Positions 51,441 through 61,278 of a stretch of 64,000 nt of DNA are shown one piece after another. The stretch's first letter is position 1. Each line of letters opens with the position of its first letter. The notes beneath the pieces were generated by a model. That model was not told where the DNA came from. It searched no databases and worked only from the letters and a program-made list of their open reading frames with translations. Made by a program: the position numbers and the translations under genes. This DNA comes from Mangrovimonas sp. ST2L15. GTDB lineage: Bacteria > Bacteroidota > Bacteroidia > Flavobacteriales > Flavobacteriaceae. The stretch covers positions 868,001-932,000 of the forward strand of contig NZ_LBIQ01000030.1 in NCBI RefSeq assembly GCF_001280515.1, read 5' to 3'.

Positions 51441-52913
51441 ATGAAAAGATTTTTTGCCCAAATTTTGATTTTTACTTTGGCTTTCTGTTATACCAGCTGT
51501 AGTGAGGATTCCCCTAGTGAGGAAAACGATGTCAAAGTGAGTTCCATAACCATTGCTGGAGAGACGATAACGGATGGAGGCAGCAGTCAGCTATCGGTTC
51601 AGGTAGTACCAACCAATGCGGCCAATAAATCGGTCAATTGGTGGGTTTCCAATACAGCCGTAGCGACTATATCTAACTCTGGTTTACTAACAGCTGTATC
51701 CAATGGGTCTATTGTAGTCCAAGCCATAGCAAAAGATGGGTCTGGTGCATATGGAGAAAGATCCTTTTCAATATCGGGGGTGGGTTCTATTCCTGATAAT
51801 ATAGTGCAAACCAGTCAAGAAATTCTTCAAGCGATCGCTAATGCTTCTGCAGGAGATATTATTTACATTCAAGGAGGGGAATATGAATTCAGTTCCACCA
51901 TTCAAATTTCTGGATCAGGAACAAATGCAAATCCCATCATTTTAATGGCTAACCCTGAAGCTACAGAACATCCCAAGTTTAATTTTTCTTCTATGACTGA
52001 AAACTCAAATAATAGAGGGGTTTATCTTTCTGGGGACTATTGGCATATTAAGGGTATTGATATTTTTGGAGCTGGTGATAACGGTATGTATATAACGGGG
52101 GATAACAATCTGATAGAGTTTTGCACCTTTAGTGAGAATGCCGACTCTGGATTACAAATTTCTTCAGGAGGAAGTAACAATACTATTTTGAATTGCGACT
52201 CCTATTATAATGCTGATTCGACCTTAGAGAATGCCGATGGATTTGCTTGTAAGCTTACTGCTGGTTCCAATAATAAGTTTATTGGTTGTAGGGCTTGGCA
52301 AAATTTAGATGATGGCTGGGATGGCTATTTAAGGGACAATGATGATATCACCACTTATTATGAAAACTGTTGGGCCTTTAATAATGGCTACTTAATGGAC
52401 GGCACCCCAGGAGCTGGTGATGGTAACGGATTTAAAACTGGTGGTAGTGATGACAAGACCTTAAAGCATCATGGTGTCTATAAAAACTGTATTGCAGCAG
52501 GAAACATTTATGATGGCTTTGATCATAATAGTAATAGGGGAGATGTCGAATTATACAATTGTTCGGCCTACAACAATGGAAGAAATATTAATTTCAGCAG
52601 TACCAATATTGCTAATTTCCTTTTGATTAAAAATACCCTTTCTTTTTCAGGTGTTAATTCTGATTCCTATTCAGCTACCCAAACAGAAATTAGTCATAAC
52701 GGTTGGCAATCAGGTTTGGTGACCGATGCTTCCGATTTTGTAATTGTGGATATTAATCTTTTGGCCTCCCCCAGAAATGCTGATGGAAGTTTGCCAGATA
52801 TTGACTTTCTGAAACTTGTTTCTACGAGTGATTTAATTGATCAAGGAGAGGATGTAGGATTGCCTTTTTCAGGGACAGCTCCCGATATTGGAGCCTTTGA
52901 ATTTCAGGATTAA
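51441..52913 (+). CDS. PL9-type pectate lyase lipoprotein with Ig-like domain
   Basis: 490 residues from the ATG at 51441, which begins a lipoprotein signal (lipobox CYTSC, Cys20); the earlier ATG at 51393 lies inside uxaA. A Big_2-type Ig domain (about 33-115, NWWVSNTAVATISNSGLLTA) is followed by a right-handed beta helix. The PL9 blocks are NADGFACKLTAGSNN with probable catalytic Lys271, NLDDGWDGY, GDGNGFKTGG and GFDHNSNRG. It should cut polygalacturonate by beta-elimination, and makes the unsaturated ends used by KdgF/KduI. Confidence 0.88.
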   Translation: MKRFFAQILIFTLAFCYTSCSEDSPSEENDVKVSSITIAGETITDGGSSQLSVQVVPTNAANKSVNWWVSNTAVATISNSGLLTAVSNGSIVVQAIAKDGSGAYGERSFSISGVGSIPDNIVQTSQEILQAIANASAGDIIYIQGGEYEFSSTIQISGSGTNANPIILMANPEATEHPKFNFSSMTENSNNRGVYLSGDYWHIKGIDIFGAGDNGMYITGDNNLIEFCTFSENADSGLQISSGGSNNTILNCDSYYNADSTLENADGFACKLTAGSNNKFIGCRAWQNLDDGWDGYLRDNDDITTYYENCWAFNNGYLMDGTPGAGDGNGFKTGGSDDKTLKHHGVYKNCIAAGNIYDGFDHNSNRGDVELYNCSAYNNGRNINFSSTNIANFLLIKNTLSFSGVNSDSYSATQTEISHNGWQSGLVTDASDFVIVDINLLASPRNADGSLPDIDFLKLVSTSDLIDQGEDVGLPFSGTAPDIGAFEFQD

Positions 52914-52924
52914 TTAAGGATAAT

Positions 52925-54240
52925 TTACTCTTTAATTATTAGAGAATTGGCATAAACCTCAATGTTTGAATAGTTGGGGTTTATCGATTTTAGGTTGGAA
53001 TCCTTTTTATTTGGATCCAAGCCATTTTGTAACTCCCAGTCATCTGGTATGCCGTCTTCTCCTTGAAATCTAGTTTTTTCGAAATGAGTTGAGGCCAACC
53101 TCCAACATTCATTTGGGAATCAATAATCCCGTTTTGGTAAGAAACTGCGCCATGAAGTACATTGCTGGCGATTCTTAAGTCTACGGCATCTCTATGTAGA
53201 CTAGCTCCTGCAGTTGTCAATACGCAATCATAAGCAGTTAGTGCCGTTTGAGTTACCGTATTATTAAATATAGCAATCGGTTCTATTAATTTAGCCTCAT
53301 TCGGATTTTCACATTGAACGCCGCCATTCCAATTATCTTCGGAAACGGCTGGGTAGCCATATACAAAATTGCCATCCACAAAAAATTGGCCATAAGGTTC
53401 AGAAGGGCTTACGATCCGATCCAATTTAGATGAGGTTGTTGCAGGACCCGATTTAAAATAATTGTTGACAAGGTTGTAGCGACCTTTTTCTCCTCCATAA
53501 ATGCTGTTTTCACCCCAATTGTAGATGACGTTGTTTCTAAAATCTACAAATTCATTTTCCGAATTTTGAGTAGTATTAGAGCCACTGAAACGCGGATTTC
53601 TGCTATTGTTGTGTGCCAATAGGTTGTGATGGAAAGATGCTCTTACACCGCCCCAAATGCCGCCATAACCATGTGCTCCTTTGTGATGAACAGAACGATT
53701 TAAAGCTTCAGAGATGATACACCATTGCAGGGTGAAATTTTTGTTGTTATAAAAGGAGGCATTTTCATCGGTCCCCCAACTTATGGAGCAATGGTCTATA
53801 ATCACATTATTGGTGTTTCTGCATCCTAATGCATCACCTTCAACCTGATTAACATCCCCCATACGGAATCTTAAATATCTAACAATAACATTGTCCGCCT
53901 TAATAGTAACGGGATACCCTTTAATTGTAATTCCATCGCCGGGAGCTGTTTGCCCCAATATGGTTAAATCTCCTTTGTTGATATCCAATTCCCTCTTTAA
54001 TTCAATGGTGCCAGATACGTCAAAAATGATGATGCGAGGTCCACTTTTCAAGATACCTTTTCTTAGGCTACCCTCTCCGTCGTCATTTAGGTTGGTGACT
54101 TTGTAAACAAAGCCATATCTTCCTCCTGACGCAAATTTACCAAAACCTTCAGCCGATGGGAATGCCAAATCTTGAGAGGAGCAAGAGGTGCTAAAATTTA
54201 AAAAGAGGGTAATAATAAAAAGAGGTGCTAAAAGTTTCAT
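52925..54240 (-). CDS. PL1-type pectate lyase lipoprotein, frameshifted near the C-terminus
   Basis: Start taken at 54240, giving a lipoprotein signal ending FSTSC. The beta-helix lyase has family blocks FPSAEGFGKFASGGRYG, ADNVIVRYLRFRMGD, DHCSISWGTDENASFY and HHNLLAHNNSRNPRFSG. As read, the frame ends at 52990 with KRIPT. A -1 shift at the six-A run (plus-strand T at 53074-53079) restores TRFQGEDGIPDDWELQNGLD and NIEVYANSLIIKE, with a stop at 52925; this is the usual PL1 ending. The catalytic helix is intact; about 55 C-terminal residues are displaced. Confidence 0.82.
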
Positions 54241-54312
54241 GTGTATAAAATTAAAAAAAGAGGAGTGATTTTTATTCACTCCTCCCTTTATAGACTAATT
54301 CAAACTAACTTA

Positions 54313-55866
54313 TTATTGAAGCCAACGTGGGTCTCCAACATTAAAATCGATTAACGATTGAGTGGTTACTGTGAAATCTCCATTTGCAGCGTCCACATAT
54401 CCAGGGTCTACTGTGGTGTAGGTAGTAGAGGTATCATATCTAGCTACTGATGAATCATACAATGTAGGTGCATTGAAGTAATTATTGTTGGCAAATGTGA
54501 TGGTTTCATCTGTCTCATTTCTATCTGAATAACCTTCTACGGCAGTATCAGTAATCAAATTATTGGTAACCGTAATATCATTACTGTCAAATCTTACGTA
54601 AAAGATTCTTCTACTATCAGAATTTGAGCAGGCGTATAGCGTACAATTAGCTAAATTAATATTGCTTGTCAAGCCCACACCATTAGAATCTCCGGCTGCA
54701 TCAATTCTAAAGAAATCTCTTCCTGGTGCACAGTTATTGAAAGTACTAGTATTTACATCGATATTTAAAACATCTGAATTTCTAAAGTCGATAAAATCAC
54801 CTCCATTCGTCAACACATTTGTCACAATACTATTTTCTACTGTGAAAGAGTTTAGAACCGCCCCCGTTACATTACCGTAAATAAGTGCTTTGTCATAATC
54901 ATGAATGTTACAACCACTGATAAGAATACTGTCATAACTACCCGTTCCATCAAATTTTAAAACTTCAACTACGCTATTGGCTAGGTCTCCAGTTAAGTCT
55001 AAATCTACCAGATTAACTTCGGTAGCTCCTGTTGCCAATACAAATCCAATTTTTAATAAAGGTTTGTCAAAGCTATATAAACCTTGGATAGTAATTGGTT
55101 TATCTAATGTTACAGAACCAGATTGAGCTGTATAATCTCCAGCATCCAAAACTAAAGTGGCACCTGGTTCAGCGTCGGCAATCATTTGGAAAAGATCATC
55201 ATCAGGAGTCACTAATTGCCCGTCTCCAATGTCAATTCCTGTTGTAAAGTATTGGACACCTCTTAAAGTAGCATTATTAAAAATTTGAGCTGTATAATCG
55301 GTTTCTCCTGTAAGTCCAGAAATGATTGCAACACCACTAGCTTGCTCTTCAGGAGTGATATTATGAACAATTCCTCCTGGTTCAATAGTTATATGGGTTA
55401 CCGCACTGTTTGGCAACCAACGTAAGGTGGCCTCGGTGGCTAGAATGTCTCCTGGCTCAATTGGTAAAAACAACTGTTCTGTGAGGGTTTCAGCAGTAAT
55501 ATAAGTGTATTTTGAGTCTTCCAACCCTCTACTGCTTAGTGCTTGAACTCTTATGTAGTACAAAGTTTCACCTTCTAATGGAACTAAAACTGGTAACTCG
55601 TCAGAGCTTACAGTAACAGATTCTACAATGTTGTTGAAATTTTCATCTTCACTAAACTCCGCTAAATAGGTGTCAACATTATCATCGACAGTCCAGTTAA
55701 GTTCTACATTCACTTGATTTCTAATGAAGGCAGTCAGGTTTATAGGTGCAAACTCCCTGCTCACTTGAAGTTCCTCGATCAATTCATCTGGCTTATCACA
55801 ACTATTGAAAGCAAGAAGTAATGCCAAAGCGGCTAAAAAGGGTTTGATTATTTTGGTTGTTTTCAT
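54313..55866 (-). CDS. pectin-PUL surface lipoprotein with FN3-like and beta-helix (DUF4957/DUF5123-like) domains
   Basis: 517 residues from the ATG at 55866, which gives a lipoprotein signal (AFNSC, Cys23). Two fibronectin-III-like domains (about 35-130 and 135-215; for example VELNWTVDDNVDTYLAEFS and EATLRWLPNSAVTHITIEPG) precede a right-handed beta helix (about 235-517). No lyase or hydrolase residues are evident. Position after SusD and family resemblance suggest a surface pectin-binding protein. Confidence 0.75.
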   Translation of the reverse strand: MKTTKIIKPFLAALALLLAFNSCDKPDELIEELQVSREFAPINLTAFIRNQVNVELNWTVDDNVDTYLAEFSEDENFNNIVESVTVSSDELPVLVPLEGETLYYIRVQALSSRGLEDSKYTYITAETLTEQLFLPIEPGDILATEATLRWLPNSAVTHITIEPGGIVHNITPEEQASGVAIISGLTGETDYTAQIFNNATLRGVQYFTTGIDIGDGQLVTPDDDLFQMIADAEPGATLVLDAGDYTAQSGSVTLDKPITIQGLYSFDKPLLKIGFVLATGATEVNLVDLDLTGDLANSVVEVLKFDGTGSYDSILISGCNIHDYDKALIYGNVTGAVLNSFTVENSIVTNVLTNGGDFIDFRNSDVLNIDVNTSTFNNCAPGRDFFRIDAAGDSNGVGLTSNINLANCTLYACSNSDSRRIFYVRFDSNDITVTNNLITDTAVEGYSDRNETDETITFANNNYFNAPTLYDSSVARYDTSTTYTTVDPGYVDAANGDFTVTTQSLIDFNVGDPRWLQ

Positions 55867-55891
55867 AACAAAAGTGTTCTTTCGGTTTTTT

Positions 55892-57679
55892 TTAATATCC
55901 ATAATCGTTTACTAATTGTCCGTTACTTCCATCAATAAATATTTGCCAAATTGGCCAAAATTGTCTGTTGTCTGGATTGATACCTTCTTCGTAAATGGAA
56001 TTAATGGTCTCATCAGCCAAAATAGTCCAGTCAAATGCTGAATATTCTGGTCCTGGGTCAGTATTTTCGTCACGATTCAAACCATAGATATCTAACGTTT
56101 CTTCGTCCTCTTCATATCGATAATATACGGTGCTAGGAACATTGGAATATTCACCAGTTCTGTTTCTTAAATTGAACATTTTTACTTTTGCTTCATCTAA
56201 GCTCGATGCTAACATGTTCCAACGAATTAAAGCTTGTTTTCGTTCCATTTCTCCAGTAAATTCATAGAAATGTTCCATTTGAATGGCCTCTAACATGGCA
56301 TCTGAACTTGAAATCGCATTCACATAGTTGTCTACTTTCTCAGCGTGCAATTCAGAAGGGAAAGCTCGCATTCTTATTTCTTTTAAGTATGGTGCTGCTG
56401 CTCCAGGTCCTTGAAGTTCATTGGCTGCTTCTGCAGCAATTAGTAATACCTCAGCAAAACGCATGTAAATTTTGTTAACACCATCGTCGTTGGTTGAAGT
56501 CACATAGCGATTCATCCACTCGTAACGGTACTTTCCAAAATACCAAGTATCAAGGTTGACCAATTCTTGCTTAGAAAAACCATCAGTAGGATTACCCCAT
56601 TGATAAGGTACACAAGTGACATCTCTACGGGTATCATCTTCATCAAAATCATAAAAGACAAATGGTAATGGTCCGGCTGCTCCACCGCGAGCTTGACCTG
56701 TGTGTTGGTCAACGCCTCTGTGACGAACTGCAAATGAAAACAAGACACGTCCTCTACCAGGAGAGAAAGGGATTTCCCATAAGGATTCACCTCCAGCTGT
56801 AAGTACCTCTTCATTATAATTTCTCCAAAATGTTTCAAAAGAAGATTCTAAGTGAGCCATTCCACTTTCTATCACATCAGTAGCCTCGTCTAAAGCTAAG
56901 GCATACATGTTGTCAACAGAAAGGTCTGGGTCATTACTTCTTCTTATTCCGTCAGGGTACTGTTGGTAACCACTAGCTACCATAGCAAGACGAGCTCTAA
57001 AGCTTTTTACAAACGCTTTGTTAATTCGCTCTACTGAAGTAGTGTATGCTGATTCATTTGGCCAAGCTACAAGAGTAGAGGCTTCTCCTAAATCTTCGAT
57101 GATTTGTTTATAAACGATATCTCTACTTGATTTTGGAAGGTAAATGGTTTCTGTGGTAATTGGTTCAAATCTAGCAGGAACGTCTCCCCACGCCTTCATT
57201 AAATCAGCATAATAAATGGCTCTCAAAGTAAGTGCCTCACCTAAAAGCTGACCCAATTCTGTACCCGGCTCTGGGTTACCATAAGTTCTCAAACCTCTAA
57301 CACAAATATTAGCACGCTCAATTCCCAAATACATCATGGCCCAAGCATTGTTGTTGGAATTCATTTGTGAATTGGTTGGAGTCATGCTGTAATTCATTAA
57401 CTCCCCTTGTGAACTTCCAGCATCATCTGAGCTATAATGGAACTCACAATCGGTATTGAATCCGTAAAAAGGAATAAAACGACCTCTATAAGAGTTTGTT
57501 TGCCCCATTGGCTCCATAATACCATCTATAGCCCCTTTGGCTAAACCTGGGGTTGAAAAGATGATGGATTCATCCAGTGTGGATTGGGCAGGAGCCTCTA
57601 AAAAGTCTTCCTCAAATTCTTGGCAACTGAAAAACAGCCCAATGAGCAAAATTCCAGCTATTCTATATATATGTTTCAT
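55892..57679 (-). CDS. susD: SusD-like glycan-binding lipoprotein (pectin PUL)
   Basis: 595 residues from the ATG at 57679, where the lipoprotein signal starts (LFFSC, Cys19). RagB/SusD blocks include LGEALTLRAIYYADLMKAWG, YMRFAEVLLIAAEAANELQG and the C-terminal FDWTILADETIN / FWPIWQIF. It partners the SusC encoded immediately upstream on the same strand. Confidence 0.93.
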   Translation of the reverse strand: MKHIYRIAGILLIGLFFSCQEFEEDFLEAPAQSTLDESIIFSTPGLAKGAIDGIMEPMGQTNSYRGRFIPFYGFNTDCEFHYSSDDAGSSQGELMNYSMTPTNSQMNSNNNAWAMMYLGIERANICVRGLRTYGNPEPGTELGQLLGEALTLRAIYYADLMKAWGDVPARFEPITTETIYLPKSSRDIVYKQIIEDLGEASTLVAWPNESAYTTSVERINKAFVKSFRARLAMVASGYQQYPDGIRRSNDPDLSVDNMYALALDEATDVIESGMAHLESSFETFWRNYNEEVLTAGGESLWEIPFSPGRGRVLFSFAVRHRGVDQHTGQARGGAAGPLPFVFYDFDEDDTRRDVTCVPYQWGNPTDGFSKQELVNLDTWYFGKYRYEWMNRYVTSTNDDGVNKIYMRFAEVLLIAAEAANELQGPGAAAPYLKEIRMRAFPSELHAEKVDNYVNAISSSDAMLEAIQMEHFYEFTGEMERKQALIRWNMLASSLDEAKVKMFNLRNRTGEYSNVPSTVYYRYEEDEETLDIYGLNRDENTDPGPEYSAFDWTILADETINSIYEEGINPDNRQFWPIWQIFIDGSNGQLVNDYGY

Positions 57680-57697
57680 CTTGATAGTCATTTTGAA

Positions 57698-60600
57698 TTA
57701 AAAGTTTAGGTTTAAACCAAATACGAGTTGTCTACTTCTTGGATATGGAGAATAATCCACTCCAGGTGTTAGAGGTGTTCTTCTTCTTGTAGAGACCTCT
57801 GGGTCAAGACCAGAATAATTCGTTATTATAAATACGTTGTTTGCAGTGGCATAGAATCTTAATTTTGTAATTCCAGCAGCTTCTAATAACGAATTTGGAA
57901 CGGTATACCCTAAAGTTAAGGTATTTAATCTTAAAAACGACCCATCTTCAACGGCCCAATCACTAAACACAAAGTTTTGCATGTATGGTGACCACATGGT
58001 AGTATTGGCATTAAGAGCAGCCAATTCTTGTGGGTCTGTTACCAATTCACCAGTCGTTGGGTTTAAGTTTGTCCATCTGACGCCATCAGCCATTTCTGAA
58101 GAAAGGTTTCTATATTGGCCATTCTGGTTTGCCGTATTAAACTCAATTTTATTAGCATTGTATACGTCGTTGCCAACGCTAAAATTAAATGCTGCAGTCA
58201 AATCAAATCCGTAAGCATAAGCATTCAGAACCATACCTCCTGTTAAGTTTGGATTAGCATCTCCTATTACGTCGTTATCATCAACATCTACAACACCGTC
58301 ACCATTAATATCCTTTAATTTCATCATACCTGGTTGAACGTCACCTACAACAGGGCTGCTGTCTGCAACTCCATCTAGCAGCGTGTAAGTGCCAGTTGTC
58401 GCATCATAGCTGAAATCTGAAATTTCATACCTTCCATCGCTTTGGTAACCATACATAAGACCTATTGGTTCTCCAACCTGTATAAAGTAGTCGTTTCCTA
58501 TTTGAGTAGAAGCCCAATTAGTGTTGGTTCCAAAATCGTCCATGATTCCTAACGATCTAACTTTGTTTCTATTCATAGCCACGTTAAAGGATAGGTTCAA
58601 TCCGTAATCTTCTTTTTGAATGGCGGCAATATTTAAGGAAGCTTCCAAACCTTTGTTTTCTAACTCTCCCATGTTTCGGTATTGGCTATCGTAACCAGTA
58701 CCAGGAGTAGGGAATCTAATCAATAGGTCTTGAGTAATATTTCTATAAACTTCTACGGCTCCATCTAATCGTCCGTTAAATAATCCGAAATCCAAACCTA
58801 GGTTTTGAGATACGGTAGTTTCCCATTTCAAATCTGGGTTAGCCATAATACTTGAAGGCGCCCAATAATTATTGATGTCATTTAAATACGCCGTGTTTGA
58901 AGATTCAAAACTTTGAACCGTTTGTCCTGCAGGAATATTATTGTTACCTACTTCTCCATAACTTACACGAAGTTTCAATAGATCTAACCAATCTGTGTTT
59001 TGAAGAAATGGTTCTTCAGACATTTTCCATGCCAAGGCCGCAGAAGGGAAGTATCCCCAGCGATTGCTTCCAAGAAACTTACTGGAACCATCCATACGAT
59101 AAGTTGCAGTCAAAAGATATTTGTCAAATAAATCGTAGTTCAACCTTCCAAAAAAGGATAATAATTTATCATCAGGACTGTAGAAATTGTCTACGGAAAG
59201 CGGTGTTCCTTGAGTAGTTAAATTGATGGATGTTCCGAAATCAAAATCTTTTGGAAATCCTTGAATCTCACTGGTAACTAAGTTGTTCTTGGCAACAATC
59301 ATCTCTTCCCCTAAAAGAATTTTTAGTCGGTGATTATCGTTTTTAATAAGGTTTGCAAAATCATAGTTAATCGTATTTGCATTTCTGAAATCTTCTCTTT
59401 TTCTATCTCTAATTAATAAAGAAGGAAGACCTTGATATTCTGCTGGAGGTCTGTTGTTGGAATAATACGTAGATCTACCATAAAAACGATAGTCTAAGTC
59501 AAATCTATTATTCAAACCAAAGTCACTTTTAAATTGTAAGTTATCAATGATTTCCCAAGAAAAACTACCTATCATGTTTAAGTTTTTTCTTGTTTGTCTT
59601 CTTTGATTGTCATTTACGGCAACAAAAGGATTAACCAAATAGCTGGATAGTGCTTCGTCTGTATTGGTTGTTGTTAATCCAGGTAAAGGAATTGGAGAGT
59701 AACCAACACTATGTCTTAAACGGGCATCTGCGGAGGATACCTCATTTTGTTCGTTTGCACCACCACCATTAATTTCAGTGTCGGCATAACGTACTGTAAA
59801 TGAAAGGTCAACTTTATCACTTGCTTTTCCTTTTAAAGCTAACGTTAAGTTGTCTCTTTTGAAATCAGAACCAACCATGATTGCCTTTTCATCAAAATGG
59901 GCATAATTGAAATTGTAGTTGATTTTATCTGTACCACCGCGTACCGATAAGTCTCTACTTTGAACCTCTCCTGTTTGACCATAAATTTGTTCTTGCCAGT
60001 TATTTCCTTGCATTCCTATGTATTGGTCATAATCAGAATAGGATCCAAAATAGGTTTCGTAAGAATCGATATTGTCTCTTAAAAGGGCATATTCATATTG
60101 CCATTTTACATAGTCTTCTGGTTCTAAAACATCAATAGTGTTTGCTAGCTTCTTAAAACCATAAAACATATTGAAGTTTACTGATATTTTTCCTGTTTTT
60201 CCGCTTTTGGTTGTGATAATTACAACCCCATTAGCACCTCTAGATCCATAAATAGCAGTAGAAGATGCGTCTTTTAAAACACTGATATTCTCAATGTCAG
60301 ATGGGGATATATCACTCATGCTGTTAACAGGAAATCCATCAACAATAATTAAGGGTGAGCTATCTTGAGTTAAAGATCCTGCTCCACGAACTCTAATGTT
60401 TATTTCTGCGTCTGGAGATCCTTCGGTTGAGGTTACTTGAACCCCTGCTAAACGTCCTGTCAGTGCTTCAGCTGCGCTAGCAATTGGTTGTGCAGCAAGG
60501 TCATCTCCATCTATGGCAACAACCGATCCCGTGAGGTCAGATTTTTTGGTAGTACCATATCCAATAATAACTACTTCGTCTAAAGCCTCCTGGTCTGGTT

Positions 60601-60958
60601 GTAGAACGACATCAATCGTTGTTTTACCATTTACTGGAACTTCCTGAGAGATAAATCCGGTGTATGAAAAAATTAAAATTACGGAAGAATCGTCGAGGTC
60701 TAGGGAATAGTTTCCGTCAAAATCGGTAGTTGTTCCTTTGGCCTTTCCTTTTACTAAAATATTGGCTCCTACCAAAGGGCCTCCTAATTCACCATCGGTT
60801 ACCGTTCCTGTAATTTGTTTCGTTTGAGCCTGAATAAAAGAGGAGCTCAAAACAAAAAGAAAAAGGAGGAATACCGACCGTGAATTACTTTTCAAAATTC
60901 CAAATGTTTTCCAATGTAAAAACTTGGAAAACAAGTCATCAATTAAATTGTTGTGCAT
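57698..60958 (-). CDS. susC: SusC-type TonB-dependent transporter (pectin PUL)
   Basis: A 1086-residue outer-membrane importer. About 25 residues precede the signal helix (SVFLLFLFVLSSSFIQAQ). A carboxypeptidase-regulatory-like domain follows (KQITGTVTDGELGGPLVGAN), then DEVVIIGYGTTKKSDLTG, the plug, and a barrel ending LVFGLNLNF. The ATG at 60958 lies 33 bases after the operator, so the long N-terminus fits the mapped promoter. It takes up pectin oligosaccharides with SusD. Confidence 0.94.
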   Translation of the reverse strand: MHNNLIDDLFSKFLHWKTFGILKSNSRSVFLLFLFVLSSSFIQAQTKQITGTVTDGELGGPLVGANILVKGKAKGTTTDFDGNYSLDLDDSSVILIFSYTGFISQEVPVNGKTTIDVVLQPDQEALDEVVIIGYGTTKKSDLTGSVVAIDGDDLAAQPIASAAEALTGRLAGVQVTSTEGSPDAEINIRVRGAGSLTQDSSPLIIVDGFPVNSMSDISPSDIENISVLKDASSTAIYGSRGANGVVIITTKSGKTGKISVNFNMFYGFKKLANTIDVLEPEDYVKWQYEYALLRDNIDSYETYFGSYSDYDQYIGMQGNNWQEQIYGQTGEVQSRDLSVRGGTDKINYNFNYAHFDEKAIMVGSDFKRDNLTLALKGKASDKVDLSFTVRYADTEINGGGANEQNEVSSADARLRHSVGYSPIPLPGLTTTNTDEALSSYLVNPFVAVNDNQRRQTRKNLNMIGSFSWEIIDNLQFKSDFGLNNRFDLDYRFYGRSTYYSNNRPPAEYQGLPSLLIRDRKREDFRNANTINYDFANLIKNDNHRLKILLGEEMIVAKNNLVTSEIQGFPKDFDFGTSINLTTQGTPLSVDNFYSPDDKLLSFFGRLNYDLFDKYLLTATYRMDGSSKFLGSNRWGYFPSAALAWKMSEEPFLQNTDWLDLLKLRVSYGEVGNNNIPAGQTVQSFESSNTAYLNDINNYWAPSSIMANPDLKWETTVSQNLGLDFGLFNGRLDGAVEVYRNITQDLLIRFPTPGTGYDSQYRNMGELENKGLEASLNIAAIQKEDYGLNLSFNVAMNRNKVRSLGIMDDFGTNTNWASTQIGNDYFIQVGEPIGLMYGYQSDGRYEISDFSYDATTGTYTLLDGVADSSPVVGDVQPGMMKLKDINGDGVVDVDDNDVIGDANPNLTGGMVLNAYAYGFDLTAAFNFSVGNDVYNANKIEFNTANQNGQYRNLSSEMADGVRWTNLNPTTGELVTDPQELAALNANTTMWSPYMQNFVFSDWAVEDGSFLRLNTLTLGYTVPNSLLEAAGITKLRFYATANNVFIITNYSGLDPEVSTRRRTPLTPGVDYSPYPRSRQLVFGLNLNF

Positions 60959-60990
60959 AAAAAGTTAGTTAAAAAAATTAGTAATAAACA

Positions 60991-61034
60991 TGTAATCGAT
61001 TACACAAATTTATTATTAATTTTGAATTACGCAA
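60991..61034 (-). promoter_or_regulatory. promoter and LacI-type operator of the pectin susC operon
   Basis: Read on the minus strand: TTG (61034-61032), a 19-base spacer, TAAATTTG (61012-61005), then directly the perfect palindrome TGTAATCGATTACA (61004-60991). It is the same -7/operator layout as at kduI. The rest of the 320-base gap up to lacI shows nothing else I can support. Confidence 0.85.
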
Positions 61035-61278
61035 TTAATTATTGATAAAAATTTGAATATCGCAATTTTAATAACTTTAAATGAAGAATTAGCAAAAGTA
61101 ATTCGATGCCTGTTGTAAAGGTGTTAAATAAGAACTAGTTGCGTTATTGGAAAGCGATGAAGAGAGGTTTAATAGGGTGAATGATTATACACAATAAGTA
61201 TATAAATTATGATAACTGACTAAATTAAGACCGAAGCGCCCCTAAATAGGATTGAAAAATAATTCTTGTTTCTAAGTT

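Noticed and set aside
52952-52984. ATAAACCTCAA / TTGGGGTTTAT hairpin as a terminator between the PL9 and PL1 genes
   Set aside because: It lies inside the frame-corrected end of the PL1 gene and is followed by only a short T run, so I do not call it a terminator.
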